Part shown: piece after piece, positions 42,308 to 54,165 of the stretch | Layout of the letters: each line of letters starts with the position of its first letter | Position numbering within the stretch: the stretch's first letter is position 1 | Source: Romanomermis culicivorax | Lineage: Eukaryota; Nematoda; Enoplea; Mermithida; Mermithidae | DNA length: 64,000 bases | Assembly (NCBI GenBank): GCA_963922205.1 | Contig: CAWUHX010000300.1 | Location: forward strand, 186,001-250,000 | Direction: 5' to 3' | Made by a program: the position numbers and the translations under genes | Notes under the pieces: model-generated | The model's database searches: none | The model's input: only the letters and a program-made list of their open reading frames with translations | Told to the model about the DNA's origin: nothing

Positions 42308-42667
42308 TTGATGATAGACAACCAAAGATCAGAGATCTGGCCCCCAACCAAAAATCTGGATTCTTCACCCAGCATGAACTTCTCATTGCCTAACACTGCG
42401 CATGACTCTAAAATGAAAGAGCATGCTACCATAACAATCGCATATACTTGCAAAAACAATATGGGTTTATCTGTAGTCAGTCCATACAGAAATTTGGTTG
42501 GTTCTCAAATCCTTCCCGTCTTTGCCAAGCCGAATCAGTTTAGAAAACTGGCTGTATACAATTATTTCGAAGAAAATAGACAATCAAAGTTGATTGTCGG
42601 GCTTATTTCAGAGTCTATCAAGAGCTCCCAAGGTCAGATTTTCAGATTAGCTAAATGTCCAATGTAA
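42308..42667 (+). CDS. Unrecognised 119-aa ORF in the 3855-bp element
   Basis: From the ATG at 42308 (second Met at 42311). Mixed composition (PPTKNLDSSPSMNFSLPNT, IAYTCKNNMGLSVVSPYRN, KLIVGLISESIKSSQGQIF). No motif known to me, no splice-linked partner found. It is the longest frame in the element, so it is the first candidate for element-encoded protein, but it may be chance. Confidence 0.2.
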   Translation: MMIDNQRSEIWPPTKNLDSSPSMNFSLPNTAHDSKMKEHATITIAYTCKNNMGLSVVSPYRNLVGSQILPVFAKPNQFRKLAVYNYFEENRQSKLIVGLISESIKSSQGQIFRLAKCPM

Positions 42668-45180
42668 CTGCACCAGTTTTGACAAAACTAGCCACCCAGT
42701 GATCAGTTCTTAGTACTTTGGGTAGGGGTACGTAATACCTTCTCATACCCATTCCTATGGGACAGTCTGGACACTTTTGAACAAAATAAAAATGAAATTA
42801 TCATGTTGAACACAATTTTTTTCTCTGTACTGTTAGCCAGTTTTCCAATCAAACTGGCCCTGACTCAATTTTTGATCTGGGGCTACTTGCACAATTTACA
42901 AGTACGGTGGTTGAGTCATACCTCTCATATGCTCAGTGGTGTCCGCTTGCATCAACAAATTTTAGAAAAGTTGATTTTCTAGTCTTTCAGCAGTGTTCTC
43001 ATTCTTGTTTATAACATGTAAAAAGTGTTATAATGTATTTCTTATCACGTGAAGAATATTGAAGTGCGTTTTAATCTCATGAATGGAAGACTAAAATTTT
43101 GCATATGACTTGTGAAGATCAGTAAATCTTCCCTTACAGATAAAGTTGCTTAGAAAATTGTTATTATCCGTGAACTAAAATTCTCTGTAATTCTGTTTCA
43201 AATCCGCAACAAATTTTTTATCCCTTACATTATTCAAGCGAAATACATCTACTGTAAGGCTCTAAGCAGAGCACCCCATAGGGGGAAACGGGATATTAGT
43301 GCGGTCTCATGTTTGGATATTCATTTACCACCCTAGTAAGAATGACTTACTGGTGAAATGAGACAAAAATGGCCACAGGTACACAAAACTTTGGGTAGTG
43401 TCATAGTGGGTAAGCCGATTTGAAGGAAATGAGTAAGTGGACACTTTGAGAAGAAGTGCTGTTGGATATTTTTTTAAAGTTCGTGGTCAGTATGAAAAAA
43501 GTATGTTTATCATGTCCACAGGTTTGAAAATGTATCTATTGCATAAATGATATATGAAAGTGAAAAATTTGACAGCTGTACAGAACCACTGGCTTTTGTA
43601 GGAGACAAACATATTTCGCTCCGTATGAAGATTTTCATGGTACGTTTGTAGAAAGCACAAATACAAGTAGTCGAAATTACAATTTTCTGGCGCCTAGTGC
43701 AAGAATTTATGTTGTAATTCTTGGGATTGGAAAATCCGCAGTTTTTTCCAAATTACGCTTATTTGAGAAAAATGCTTAAAAAGCTGAAAATGTTAATTAT
43801 CGATGCACGAAAAACAATATTGGTACTAATGTGAGGATCTGAAATTTTCTCACACAGTGGGAAATAGTGAGTTGTTTTTCGAACATTGCTCTACACCTAC
43901 TCTGGTTGATAGTGCAGGTAAAATTCATTTTGGGTACACGAAAACAATTATCTAAGTGACAACTGGAAATCTGCACAATAAAGTATCACTGAACCGCTAC
44001 ATTTTGGTGCAAGCGAAACCTTAATAGAGGTGCCCTGAACTCTTCTAAAGATCCAGTGGTACCTATAAATAGAAGTAGGTGCAAGAGAAAACGCCATTGA
44101 ATTAGTTCAGTTCATTATTACTTTCTGTGGTGCAGTGTGTGTCAGTTCTGTGGTGCAGAGTTTGGTACAGAACAATTTTTACGCCACTGAATCAATAGAA
44201 AGGCTCAGATGCATTTGGTACATTTAGCCCCTTGTCTGGTGCTGAGAACTAGTCTGTCTGGTAGTTGCCAGTTGAGCTATTTTCCATGTATATTATACAT
44301 TGACCATTTTTTCTAGTGGTTACTTCATGTAATTGTCAAGAATCTAATGTTTCCGTTATGTGAACAAAATATTCACATTCGAGACATATAAAACATAAAA
44401 TGCGAAAAACTATAAGTAATCAGCTTTGTTGGTAATATATATGGAATAAAATTAATCCTAAACCTGTTGAAAAAGAACTACTCTAGGAGTGTTTTGTGCA
44501 AGTGAACAAGCAAGTAATCCTGAACTCCTGACATCCTAATACAGTGCGAAATAACATTGTTGAACTTCTAGGTAGCTGATAGCAGAACTTGATGAATAGA
44601 AAGATCGCCACCACTTGGAATGTGTGCTCTGTTGAATTTCTCCATGACTTGTTTCACGATTTTCAAGCTTTGTTGTATACCCACGGAATGATAAAAATCG
44701 TATGCTTGATGAGAAACTGTTTTTGACTAGCCAATTCTTCTTTATTTCTAAGCAGATTGCAATTCGTGTTCAATCATTTTCGAGACTCCAGCAAAAGTCC
44801 AAAGACCTAATAGGGATGAAGACTTTGCGAAATATAGTCACAGCAGTGGAAACGTTATATTACAGTCTGGCTGTTAGAAATAGACTGGCGTTGTATATAT
44901 GACAACGAAAGTAATGAGGATTAGATTAAAATCATATTCCTTAACCACAAATCACTTGAAAAAATCCAATTGTAGTGGTAAACAATTTGTAAGCTGTCAA
45001 AATTCATTCATAGCCTACCCACTGCAAGTGATCAGTCGTAGTTTGATCACAGTTCAGAGGGGCTTATCCGAATCTGACGCGTACGTACTTCGAATTATCT
45101 CATAATGGATAATGGAACTCATATTTTGATGAAACCTAAACTCTACAGGTGCAACGCGAGAAGTATATTATAACATAATA
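42668..45180. other. Interior of the 3855-bp element
   Basis: 43260-43860 is the second copy of the repeat at 33590-34150. 44702-45105 has two short frames (66-68 codons) without recognised content. The rest is AT-rich noncoding DNA as far as I can see. Confidence 0.4.
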
Positions 45181-45412
45181 GAACCGGACACTGAATAACC
45201 AACGTAATGATAAAATGTTATTCAGCACCCGGCGCTGCATAAAAAAAATTAACATGCTTGGTTATTCAGCGCTCGGCGCTAAATTAAAAAAATTAACACG
45301 GAAGGATATTCAGCGCCGGGCGCTGAATAACCATTGCCGGTTGGCCAAGTTGGGGGGTCCCCCCTCCCAACCCCTTCCAATTACAGGTATGGAAACAACT
45401 ACAAAAATCAAT

Positions 45413-45586
45413 CATATCTGTAAGACCCCCGAAAAGTTGGGGGGGAGGTAACCCCGAAATTTTGAGGGGGGGGGGGGTAGAAAAAAGTCGAAATTTTTCC
45501 CAAAAAAGGCCAAAAAACATACACTTTTTTACAAATTTTATAATTTTTTCCAAACTGGGGGGGTTGGGGTCCCAAGTACAGGTATG
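45413..45586 (+). mobile_element. Rpt-A MITE, 174 bp, perfect 8-bp duplication
   Basis: CATATCTGTAAGACC to AGTACAGGTATG, with AAATCAAT on both sides (45405-45412, 45587-45594). It sits only 21 bp from the previous copy. Confidence 0.88.
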
Positions 45587-46483
45587 AAATCAATAAATTT
45601 TTTCGGCCAATCAAAATGATGACAGATCTCGCTCGCCATTTTTTTTCCTCGAAGATTTTTTCCACATAAGAACCGGACCCAAAATTTTTTTCCTCATTTT
45701 CCAAAAATTTTCCTCATTTTTGAAAACGTTTATAATGTGGCTACGGATGCTTTTTTATGCATCTTAGGAGCATACCCAAGCATTTTGTTGTATTTGTAGT
45801 CAGAAACCTGCAAAAATGAGGAAAAAAATTGTGAAAATTCTGGTTATGTTAGCCAAAAAGAGCTCATAAAGAATATATTGGAGTTCTATAGGAGCGGATA
45901 AAGCAATTAAACGATAGAAATCTCATGAATTTATCCGCTATCAACATTTCTGTGATTCGGATAAGAATCATCTAATTCTATTCAGGTCTTGGTCCGGCGC
46001 GGAGCGCCGAAAAAATTTTCAAATTTTCACTCTAAACACTGGAAAATGAACCTTCATAACGTTGGGAAATAAATTAAAATCAGAGGGATGAAGTGTAATT
46101 TGCTCTCCATTCCAGCGCCAAGCGCCAGAAAAATTTTCGGCTTTTATATACTAAAACGCTGAAAAATAAATCTCTCCAACGGATAATTCGTGAAGAAAAG
46201 TTTTAAAATCGCAGTCTAGAATGATGATGTCTTCAATTTCCACTATCCATAAACGCAAAAGTTCAGATTGCAAACGTTTAAAAAATTCCAATTATCGAGA
46301 GAAAAAATTGAGAGAATTGATGGAAAATCTCTCTTTTCGGCGACATAATTGACTGTAAACGATTAGAAAATGAAACGAGCTAGCTTGATTGATAGAAACT
46401 GTTGAGCATTAATTAGAAAGTCGAAGTAGATATGCTAACGGCTGCGCCTGATACAATATAGTTATCATTACACCACCCATGAC
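45587..46483 (+). repeat. Rpt-B dispersed repeat
   Basis: Matches 2870-3530 then 11913-12090. Hairpins GGCGCGGAGCGCC (~46004) and AGCGCCAAGCGCC (~46112). 46285-46310 is the empty site of the LTR retrotransposon (ATTCCAATTATCGAGAG). Confidence 0.7.
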
Positions 46484-47864
46484 CAGGGTTGGCAAGGCTT
46501 TGGTTTTTTTGGTTTTTGGTTTTTTTGGTTTTGTAAAAAAACCAAAAAATTGAAAAATCTCTGGTTTTTTGGTTTTTTTTGGTTTTTTTCCAAAATCATT
46601 GGGAAATTGTTTTTTCACATTAGTCGATCTTCTAGGCATGTTTTGGTGTCTATCTAAATCAACAAAACAATTAATTTAGTTGAATTGACTTCACTATAAA
46701 GTAGAAAAAAGTTGTATTTTTATGCTACATTTTGTACTCAAAAGATGTAATATAAATTAATCGATATCCTTTGCATCTATCTTGCAAGCACACATTTAGT
46801 ACATGAGTCAATTTTGCTATAATTTGCTCACAAAAAAGTAGATGCTAAATCTTTTGTGGAGTGTACTTCGACCATACGGGGTGACATCCATTGATCCATA
46901 TCATCATCAAAATGTTATAGAATTTGATTGAGTTTAATATCCTGAATCTATTGTTACAGTAACCTTTTTAATTTTCTTAGCTCGAAATTTCAAAATATAA
47001 ATGAGACAACAATAATAAAATTTTATACAGATCAGTTAAGCATACTGTAGGTTGACGAAGAGAAGAGCTTCCGAGTGGCTCATTTTTATGTGACTTGATG
47101 TTGCTGCTAAGTAGAAAAATTCTTACAAAAATATGTATCTATCATGCAAACGAGAATAATAATAAGACTCATTTGCTGTAGTTATAGCTCGCAGACAGGT
47201 TTGAAAAGCAAAAATTTGGAAACATCTGAAATGTCTATGTGTGACCTTCAACTGCAGTTTGTAATATTAATAACATATGTAATAATCTATCAATTCAAAA
47301 CCATCTTATCAAAAACGGTATATACTTAAAAATTGTGTCATTTCAACTTTTCTGTGCATATGTGATGCATATGCATTGATACAATTCTGTAGTTGATTTC
47401 TTTTGAGTTTTGATTACGTACATTGTGTATTGTATATTTCTCTTTACTTGTAATTTTTCTTCTTTTTCTTGAATTTACCCCTTACATATCGCATGCACTG
47501 TTCCATTTTTACTTTTCTTATGTTCTTCATTCATGGTTCCTCTCTTGTGTGCCCACTATTACTGTATTTCTATTGCTATAATAGGCATTTCCTATAGCAT
47601 AAAATAATGACACTTCCGATAAGATTAATACTTCTAGCTGCCATTTTAAGGCTCCCCTAACTAGTCTTAGATGATACAGGGAGCTTCCAGCAGTTTTTTT
47701 CATAGTTATTCTGATGTATCTAACATTCTAAAGAATTAAACCAGAAAAAACCACTAAAAAACCATAGAAAAACCAAAAAAACCATTAAAAAACCATAAAA
47801 AACCACTAAAAAACCAAAAAACCAAAAAGTCGAAATTTCAAAAGTTTGGTTTTTGCCAACCCTG
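46484..47864. mobile_element. hAT-type element, 1381 bp, perfect 8-bp duplication
   Basis: Ends CAGGGTTGGCAAGGC and TTTTTGCCAACCCTG, a classic hAT-like terminus. CCCATGAC is at 46476-46483 and 47865-47872. Subterminal arrays of TTTTTTGGTTTT (left) and AAAAAACCATAAAAAACC-like units (right) are mutually complementary. The centre (46650-47700) has no ORF above 61 codons, so it is nonautonomous. Related repeats at 12088-12100 and 58083-58095 show the unoccupied target. Confidence 0.88.
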
Positions 47865-47872
47865 CCCATGAC

Positions 47873-48484
47873 CGACCGGCGCGAAGCGCCGGAAAATTTT
47901 GAGATTTTGACCTTTTAAAGTTCACCAAAACGCATCTTTTCGGTTTAGAGTTCCCTAAAATTTTTTCCACAATGAGAACCATACCCAAAATTTTTTTCCT
48001 CATTTGGAAATTTTTTTTCCTCAAAAGACCCCATTTGAGGAAAAAACGGTGATCTCGGCTCGCTCCGCAACAGCGTTTTTTTGAGCACGGAAATTTGTGC
48101 CAATCGGCACAAGGGGCCAAAAAAATTTGTGCCAATGGCACAAAAAATTTTTTCTACGGTTTAGAAACAAACTGAAAACTGCGCAAAAGTTTTAGGCCAA
48201 AAAGTTTGATGGAAAGTTAACGTTTTACACATTACCTTTCTGTAAAAATCGTGCCCTACCCATTTTTTAGCTAACCATGTCAGTTAGATAAGAAAAAACT
48301 GTGCGGGAAAATAGTTCACGACGACTCAAAAAAAAAATGGATGCTGAAAAAATTTAAACAACTCTAGAATTGTTCAGGAAATTTAAACTGATTCAATTTT
48401 TTGACTTAGGTAAGATATACTTAACAACAATGTTAAGACAAGAGAAAATAAAGTCGAAAATTGTGTAAAATTTCGATCGAAACA
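47873..48484 (+). repeat. Rpt-B dispersed repeat
   Basis: Parallel of 12098-12680: hairpin GGCGCGAAGCGCC (~47878), TTTGTGCCAATCGGCACAA (~48092), TTTGTGCCAATGGCACAA (~48127). No gene. Confidence 0.7.
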
Positions 48485-50542
48485 CAGGGTTCATACAAAG
48501 TTGGAGAAAAAAAATTCCCTGTGTTTTCCAGGTTTTCCAGGTTGACAAACGAAATTTTTCCAGGTTTTTATAATGATGAAATATACTATCCTGAAGAAAA
48601 ATACTGGATAATAGAAACATGTGTGAGCTAAAGTATCATCAAGAATAGAGTACTAAATCAAAAAATTTATTTCAAATTATTGCACAACCTAGCGCCGAAA
48701 AATTTTTATTCCGAGGCGTCTAAAACGTCGGGAAATTAATTTTTCAGCACATTCTTATGCAGCTACCGATGATCAATCGTGATCTTTTCACCATTTGATA
48801 GGTGGAAGCGTTAAAACATTTTTCTAACGTTTTCGTATATCAAGAGCCAGTAATTTATCAATCATAATTATTTATGATATATACATATAAACCAACGTAT
48901 AAACCAGTGTTTTTTTTTGCACGAGCACCGTACAAAAAAATCACCAGAAAAGTTTTGCACGCCAAAAAATTTGTTGTACGCTAAATAAATAGTCACATTT
49001 TTCCACAAACTTTTCTTCCACAAATAAAGACGTCAAATTTTTTCCACACATCAGTGTTTTTTTTGGTCACTGGGCTTTCTGCATAGCACAGAAAAGCGAA
49101 GAAAAGGTTTCTGCACTGCTGTTTTCTCCTGTTACTACTGTTTTTTCGCACAAAAATGCTCATAGACGCTTTATTTGTGTATTTTTGATCTTTTTCAAAC
49201 CTTCTGCTGTTTTTAGACTTAATTCATTAAAATTGAGGAAACATTTGAAATTTTTGGGTTTAATTGAAGTCTAATCTATATGCATTGTGGAACAAAATTT
49301 CCAGCAAACTATTTGAGAGCATAATGACTTTGAATTACATGAGAAATCGACGGTTAGGTCCTCTTGATGACAAGTGAGAGCCCAAAAAAGATAGTAATGT
49401 TTCCGGCGCGAAGCGCCGGAAAAATTTTTTGGGTATTGACATTCAGCGACACTAGAAAATCAATTTTCCGAACATTTATTTCAAGAATTACATTCGAATT
49501 TTCTGTTCGAAATTCGTACTTTCTAGAAATTTTTTATTTGAAAAATTTTAAAACCAGTAATTTATTTGCAAACTCTCAAGAACTTGGCCGAAATGACATG
49601 AGTAAGAAGAGTAGAAATTTCCGAAAACTACTTCCATACAGCTTTTGAATTGATTTTACGTAAAGAAAGGATCAATCGCTTCAAAAAGTTTACAGACTTG
49701 ACGTATTGATCCTTCTCAAAAAACGTGTCAAGGAAAAAATGTGAATCTTCATTATATACCAAGATAAAATATTGAAGATTACCAATTAAAACATGAGATA
49801 ATACGTTTAGGATGATGAAAATAGATTAAGTGATATGTGAAGGTAGACATGCTAGAAGCTGCACCTGAGCTAATAAATAAATAATAATGCTTATTAAAGT
49901 TATAACCGGCGCGAAGCGCCGGAAAATTTTCGATATGTTTTCTTAAAAACGCATAAGAATGCATCTCCGGACAGGAAACTCAACCAATCAAAGGGGTCGT
50001 TAGACTCTAATTTTTATAAGCCATGTTGGCTTGTGCCCCTAAATTTTTAGGAGTCACTCAGAGTTTTTAGGAACTATAGCTCCTAATTAACCTAAAAAAA
50101 CCCTGACCAGACTCGATTTTTTTCACTCGCAGATATGAATGCTCTATATAGCCGAAAAAATTTTGTTGATTAGTCTCCAATTTTCTGGCATATATAAATG
50201 AGGAGTTGGAATGTTTTCTCGAATATTACCCTTACAATCCAATTGAAATGTTGATTTTGACATAATAATTGAAAGGCTAAATTAAAAGTTGAAGTTGATA
50301 AACTAAGAAAAACCATCTCGAATACTCGATGATTTTAAGCAATTTCACTTTCAATGTGCATAGTCGAATAAGAAAACTCGCCGCAGCGCGGCGAAAAAAT
50401 TTGACGATTTTCCTGTAATTTTCAACGCAAAATATTTATTTTTCCTTAAAATTCCCTGTGTTTTCCAGGTTTTCCAGGTTTTCCAGACCTGAAAAAAAAT
50501 TCCCTGTGTTTTCCAGGTTTTCCAGGTTGTGTATGAACCCTG
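48485..50542. mobile_element. hAT-like composite element, ~2.06 kb
   Basis: Ends CAGGGTTCATACAAAG and GTGTATGAACCCTG. Just inside both ends are runs of TTCCCTGTGTTTTCCAGG and TTTTCCAGG units. Flanks share GAAACA only, so the duplication is not a clear 8 bp. The interior has reversed and direct Rpt-B modules with hairpins at ~49406 and ~49908, suggesting older insertions. The empty counterpart is at 12680-12700. Confidence 0.6.
49396..50000 (+). repeat. Rpt-B unit bounded by two hairpins ~502 bp apart
   Basis: GGCGCGAAGCGCC at about 49406 and again at about 49908, each followed by GGAAAATTTT. The same ~500-bp spacing is seen in reverse at 62951 and 63461. 49570-49890 equals 243-800 without its MITE. 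Confidence 0.75.
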
Positions 50543-50735
50543 GAAACATTGTACCATTACCAACGATATCGATTTTTCTATTATTCTATTTGAATTAATC
50601 AAACAGAAAAAGTGAAAATTTCAGTTTTAAATCCGAATTTAACTGAATCAACAGAGAATATTCAGAATTTCTTTTCACCCATCAGTCGTTGACAATGACA
50701 GCCTATATAGAGTTTGCTGACACGATACTATACAC
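50543..50735 (+). repeat. Rpt-B dispersed repeat
   Basis: Continues the sequence of 12700-12832, resumes after the MITE at 50956. Confidence 0.6.
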
Positions 50736-50955
50736 CATACCTGTAAGACCTCCGACCAGTTGGGGGGGGGGGGGTAAATCCGAAATTTTGGGGGGGGGGG
50801 GTGGAAAAAAGTCGAAATTTTTCCCAAAAAAGGCCAAAAAACATACACTTTTTTGAAAATTTTTATAATTTTTTCCAAACTGGGGGGGGGGGGAAATGAT
50901 TTTGGGTACAGGGTTGGCCAAGTTGGGGGGGTCCCCCCCCCCAAGTACAGGTATG
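50736..50955 (+). mobile_element. Rpt-A MITE with empty-site evidence
   Basis: CATACCTGTAAGACC to AAGTACAGGTATG. The flanks CTATACAC and TAATACAC correspond to the single TAATACAC of the unoccupied paralog at 12830-12840, confirming an 8-bp duplication. Long G-runs at ~50761, ~50789, ~50882. Confidence 0.88.
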
Positions 50956-51394
50956 TAATACACTGTTCGAAGAGGAATCGTTCGCGTTCTTGTCAAATAT
51001 ACAAATAGAAAGAAAATATTATATTCGTTGACTCGGCGCGATTCGCGAAGCGCCGAAAATTTTCCACATTTTCAGCCCCTAAAGTGTCTAAAAATCAAGG
51101 AAATTTAATGTTTGACCAGCCAAAAATTTTGTGTCAATTGGCACAAACGCTCAAAATTTTTTATGCCATTCCAAATTTTTTTGCGCCAAAAAACCATGTT
51201 TTGACACAAAAAACACTGCTCCGCAATGTTTTCTCTAGAGCATCATGAGATACAGTAAATCCTTTTGAAAAAAGGAGCAAATTAGCGATGGGATTAATCG
51301 TTTGTACTCAAACAAGAATGTATCACACGGAACACCAGAAGAGCCAGTTGATAAAAATCGCAACCTTCGAACAAGACATGCACGTGATGTGGTT
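50956..51394 (+). repeat. Rpt-B dispersed repeat
   Basis: Matches 12836-13080. The hairpin is lengthened (GGCGCGATTCGCGAAGCGCC, 51036-51055), and an altered palindrome (TGTGTCAATTGGCACA) follows. Confidence 0.65.
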
Positions 51395-51880
51395 AGTGGG
51401 TTTTGAGCCCTAGCAGATTTTGATTGACCCCCACTGACCCCTAACAGGACCCCTCCAGCAATGATTGAGAAAATGAAGAAGGAAAATGAGCCAGAGCGAA
51501 TAGAAAGTCGTCATAAAAATGGAAATGATGTTGTAGTTGAACAATTTTTCTGAACAAAGCATACTTGATTGATATTCCCAAGAAGTAACATTTAAACTTT
51601 GAAAAGTACGGTCTGAAGAAATAATTTCACATATTTGACTACTATAGGTTGAAAAAAAACTCTGCATAGATGCAAGACGTACTTTCTAAAACCTTTCTTT
51701 TCGTTACCTATCAAGAACGAAACAAAAATTTCTATTTCATACCCTGTCCTGGCTGTGGCTGACCCATTGCGGAATTTCTATTCTGTGCATGTATGATAAC
51801 ATCTTAGAAAAATCAAGGTCCCATCTTGAAAAAAATCAAGATCCCACTTTTGAAAAAAAATCAAAATGGTAATATTGTAA
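51395..51880 (+). repeat. Rpt-C dispersed repeat, copy 4
   Basis: Same body as 15690-16080 (GTCGTCATAAAAATGGAAAT, ACCTTTCTTTTCGTTA), followed by ATCTTGAAAAAAATCAAGAT palindromes as around the fold-back at 16155. Confidence 0.65.
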
Positions 51881-53040
51881 TATGGGTGCTAATGCATCAG
51901 TGTAAATTCACAATGTACGATATTCCTATCCCATTACTGTATATAAATTTATTTCATGATTTCTTGTCTCAAGGATGTCTGAGTTTCTCTGTATTGACAT
52001 TCCTGTAAATTCCCTTGAAGTGTTCTGTTTTGAACGTCCTAACACCCAGAAACCATTATTGACCCAATTAAAGATGTTACATAATTAATTTGCACATATT
52101 GGCACCTGGTCCTCATAACCCACTCGAAAACACACCTTCCCATAGGTACAGTAATCCCCCAAATCCTAAAGACACCTGCCCGTAATAAAAAGTAGAAACC
52201 AACCCAGACACTGGTCTCAAGTGGAATGGTAGCCATGTTACATTACAGAAGCACACGTGTAATTACTAAGAAGGAAGCAGGTAGGCATGGCTAAGCCTAC
52301 AATAAGTTCGAAGCACATAGAGAAGCTAAGCGTAACACAGAAAGGCGTGGTAAAGCATACTATAGTTAGGAAGCATAAAGGCGTGGTTAGACAAGCATAC
52401 AGTACATGGCAGCGCATAAAGCAAGAAGTGATGATTGGTTGGAAGAAGATTTCGAGAAGCGGACCTCCCATGGATCAAGGGTGTGGTCAACAGGAAGCAG
52501 TATAGAAGACGGGAGAAGAGTGAAATATGGTCTGTGTTTCTTGAAATGCCTCTAAATAATGAAAGTGGAAAGCAAGTAGTATTTCAGATTTTCATGCTTT
52601 GCTGATAATCAATACATCGTATTAGAATGAAAATTTGTGAGCATAATGACCTAACCCTTAGGGATTTTTCGAGCAAAAAATTTTACAGTAAAAGCCCTAT
52701 GTATACGATTTTGACGACAGTACTGATTTGTGTCACTTTTGTATTTAGAAGCATTTTATAAAAAACAGACTGTAGTTAGTTGTTTCATATTTCATTTTAA
52801 AAATCTGCGTGTGAAAGCTTAGTTAGAGTATTTGTCTAAAATCAAACGTGTTACCATGGACGCCTATTGTAAGGAGTCGGGGACATTGTGTCTCATTCAA
52901 TTATCGTTTTATCATATCGTATTCCGTATCATTTTATCATGTGTCGCCTCAAGGACCTTGGGAATCGAGTAAATTGAAGCATGTAAAAGTATAGTGAAAA
53001 TCGGGCGTTACAATATACCATTTTGATTTCCACTTTGAAG
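51881..53040. other. No gene recognised
   Basis: Short frames (60-77 codons) only. 52265-52410 has loose repeats of AAGCATA and GGCGTGGT. Nothing assignable. Confidence 0.4.
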
Positions 53041-53380
53041 GAATCCCATATTAATTAACATTGGAAACGGAGCCAAATCCACTTTGAAGGGTTCCCATAT
53101 TGATCAACATTGGAGGCAGAGTAACGCTTTTGATTTGCTAGTTTCGGAAATTTTCATCCTCTGAGTGCCGCCCATCTTAATTTTCATTAATATGTCGTCT
53201 TGATTTTTTTTCAAGATTGTCTTGAAAAAATCTGATGCGATGCACTTGAAAAGAAAGTCGAACATCGAAAAACTTTCACATATTGATTTTGTTGCGATGC
53301 ATCTCGAAATTTTGCCGAGGCACCATGAAAAAATGTTGTTCAGCACGTTGGAAGGTAACGATTTTTTTCAAGTGGTAACA
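53041..53380 (+). repeat. Diverged half of the fold-back repeat
   Basis: TCCACTTTGAAGG...TTCCCATATT occurs twice, then sequence parallel to 16630-16900 including GATGCACTTGAAAAGAAAG. No ORF of note. Confidence 0.6.
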
Positions 53381-53619
53381 AATTTTTCGACTGGCTACGG
53401 TTTTTTTCAAGTCTCGTTTCTCGTATTCCGTAGGAAACGTCTAAACTCAGCATTAGTTGATCTTGTGCGATCTTATAATAAACAGGGCAGGATTAGTGCT
53501 TAACGAATCCTAACTGAACCCCGTTTACTGTAAGCTACGCATGATTGGTGTAAAACAACATTGATTGATTTAGCGAAAAAAATTCCATGAATTTTATTCA
53601 GGGTTTTTTTGCACAGGCA

Positions 53620-54049
53620 CATACCTGTAATTGGGGGGGACCCCTCCAACTTGGCTAACCGTATAACCAACCCTCCTACACCCCCGGCCCAGTTTGGAAA
53701 AAATTAACAAAAAAGTGTCTTTTTTGGAAAAAATTTCGACTTTTTTCGACCCCCTCCCCCAAAATTTAGGATTTACCCCCCCCCCCCTCAACTGGTCCAT
53801 GCCTGTACTTGGGAGGGGGGTTCGAGGGGGACTCCCCCAACATGGTCAACCATATATCCAACCCGACCCGCCCCCGCCAGTTTGGAAAAAATTAAAAAAA
53901 TTTGCAAAGAAGTGTATGTTTTTTGGCCTTTTCTGGGAAAAATTGTGACTTTTTTCGACCCCCTCCTCCCAAATTATGGATTTACCCCCCCCCCAACTGG
54001 TCGGACCTCTTACAGGTATGAACTGGTCGGATGACCTCTTACAGGTATG
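53620..54049 (-). mobile_element. Composite of two Rpt-A MITEs sharing one duplication
   Basis: Starts CATACCTGTAATTGGGG, contains an internal end/start near 53797, and ends TTACAGGTATG twice (54020 and 54049). CACAGGCA lies at 53612-53619 and 54050-54057. A duplicated terminal 29 bp at the right end is unusual. Confidence 0.7.
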
Positions 54050-54055
54050 CACAGG

Positions 54056-54165
54056 CATACCTGTAATTGGAAGGGGGTTGAGGGGGGACCCTCACCCCCT
54101 AACTTGGTCGAACACTATACTCAAATGTTGGGACCCCTACCCAACCCAACTTGATCAACCATATA
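54056..54165 (-). mobile_element. Rpt-A MITE, truncated
   Basis: Starts CATACCTGTAATTGGAAGG directly beside the previous copy and breaks off after CAACCATATACACAACC into Rpt-B. Confidence 0.65.

Larger units (their letters stand above)
41484..45338. mobile_element. 3855-bp element with palindrome-array ends and 9-bp duplication
   Basis: GGTTGGCCA occurs at 41475-41483 and 45339-45347. The element starts GGCAGGGGCTATGCAGCGCC and its other end, complemented, starts GGCAATGGTTATTCAGCGCC. Each end bears about four copies, ~45 bp apart, of TTATTCAGCGCC / CGGCGCTGAATAA palindromes (left near 41495, 41540, 41580, 41622; right near 45190, 45218, 45262, 45308). The 9-bp duplication resembles Mutator-like elements. 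The interior holds an Rpt-A relic (41740-41979) and a dispersed repeat (43260-43860) but no recognised transposase. ORFs of 119 codons (42308-42667) and fewer are unassigned. Confidence 0.8.
41321..45391 (+). mobile_element. Rpt-A MITE split by a 3855-bp insertion
   Basis: Left part 41321-41483 starts CATACCTGTAAGGG. Right part 45348-45391 ends CAATTACAGGTATG. Flanks GAAATAAC (41313-41320) and GAAACAAC (45392-45399) match at 7 of 8, showing both parts are one element. The continuity is broken at GGTTGGCCA, the target of the inserted element. Confidence 0.85.
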
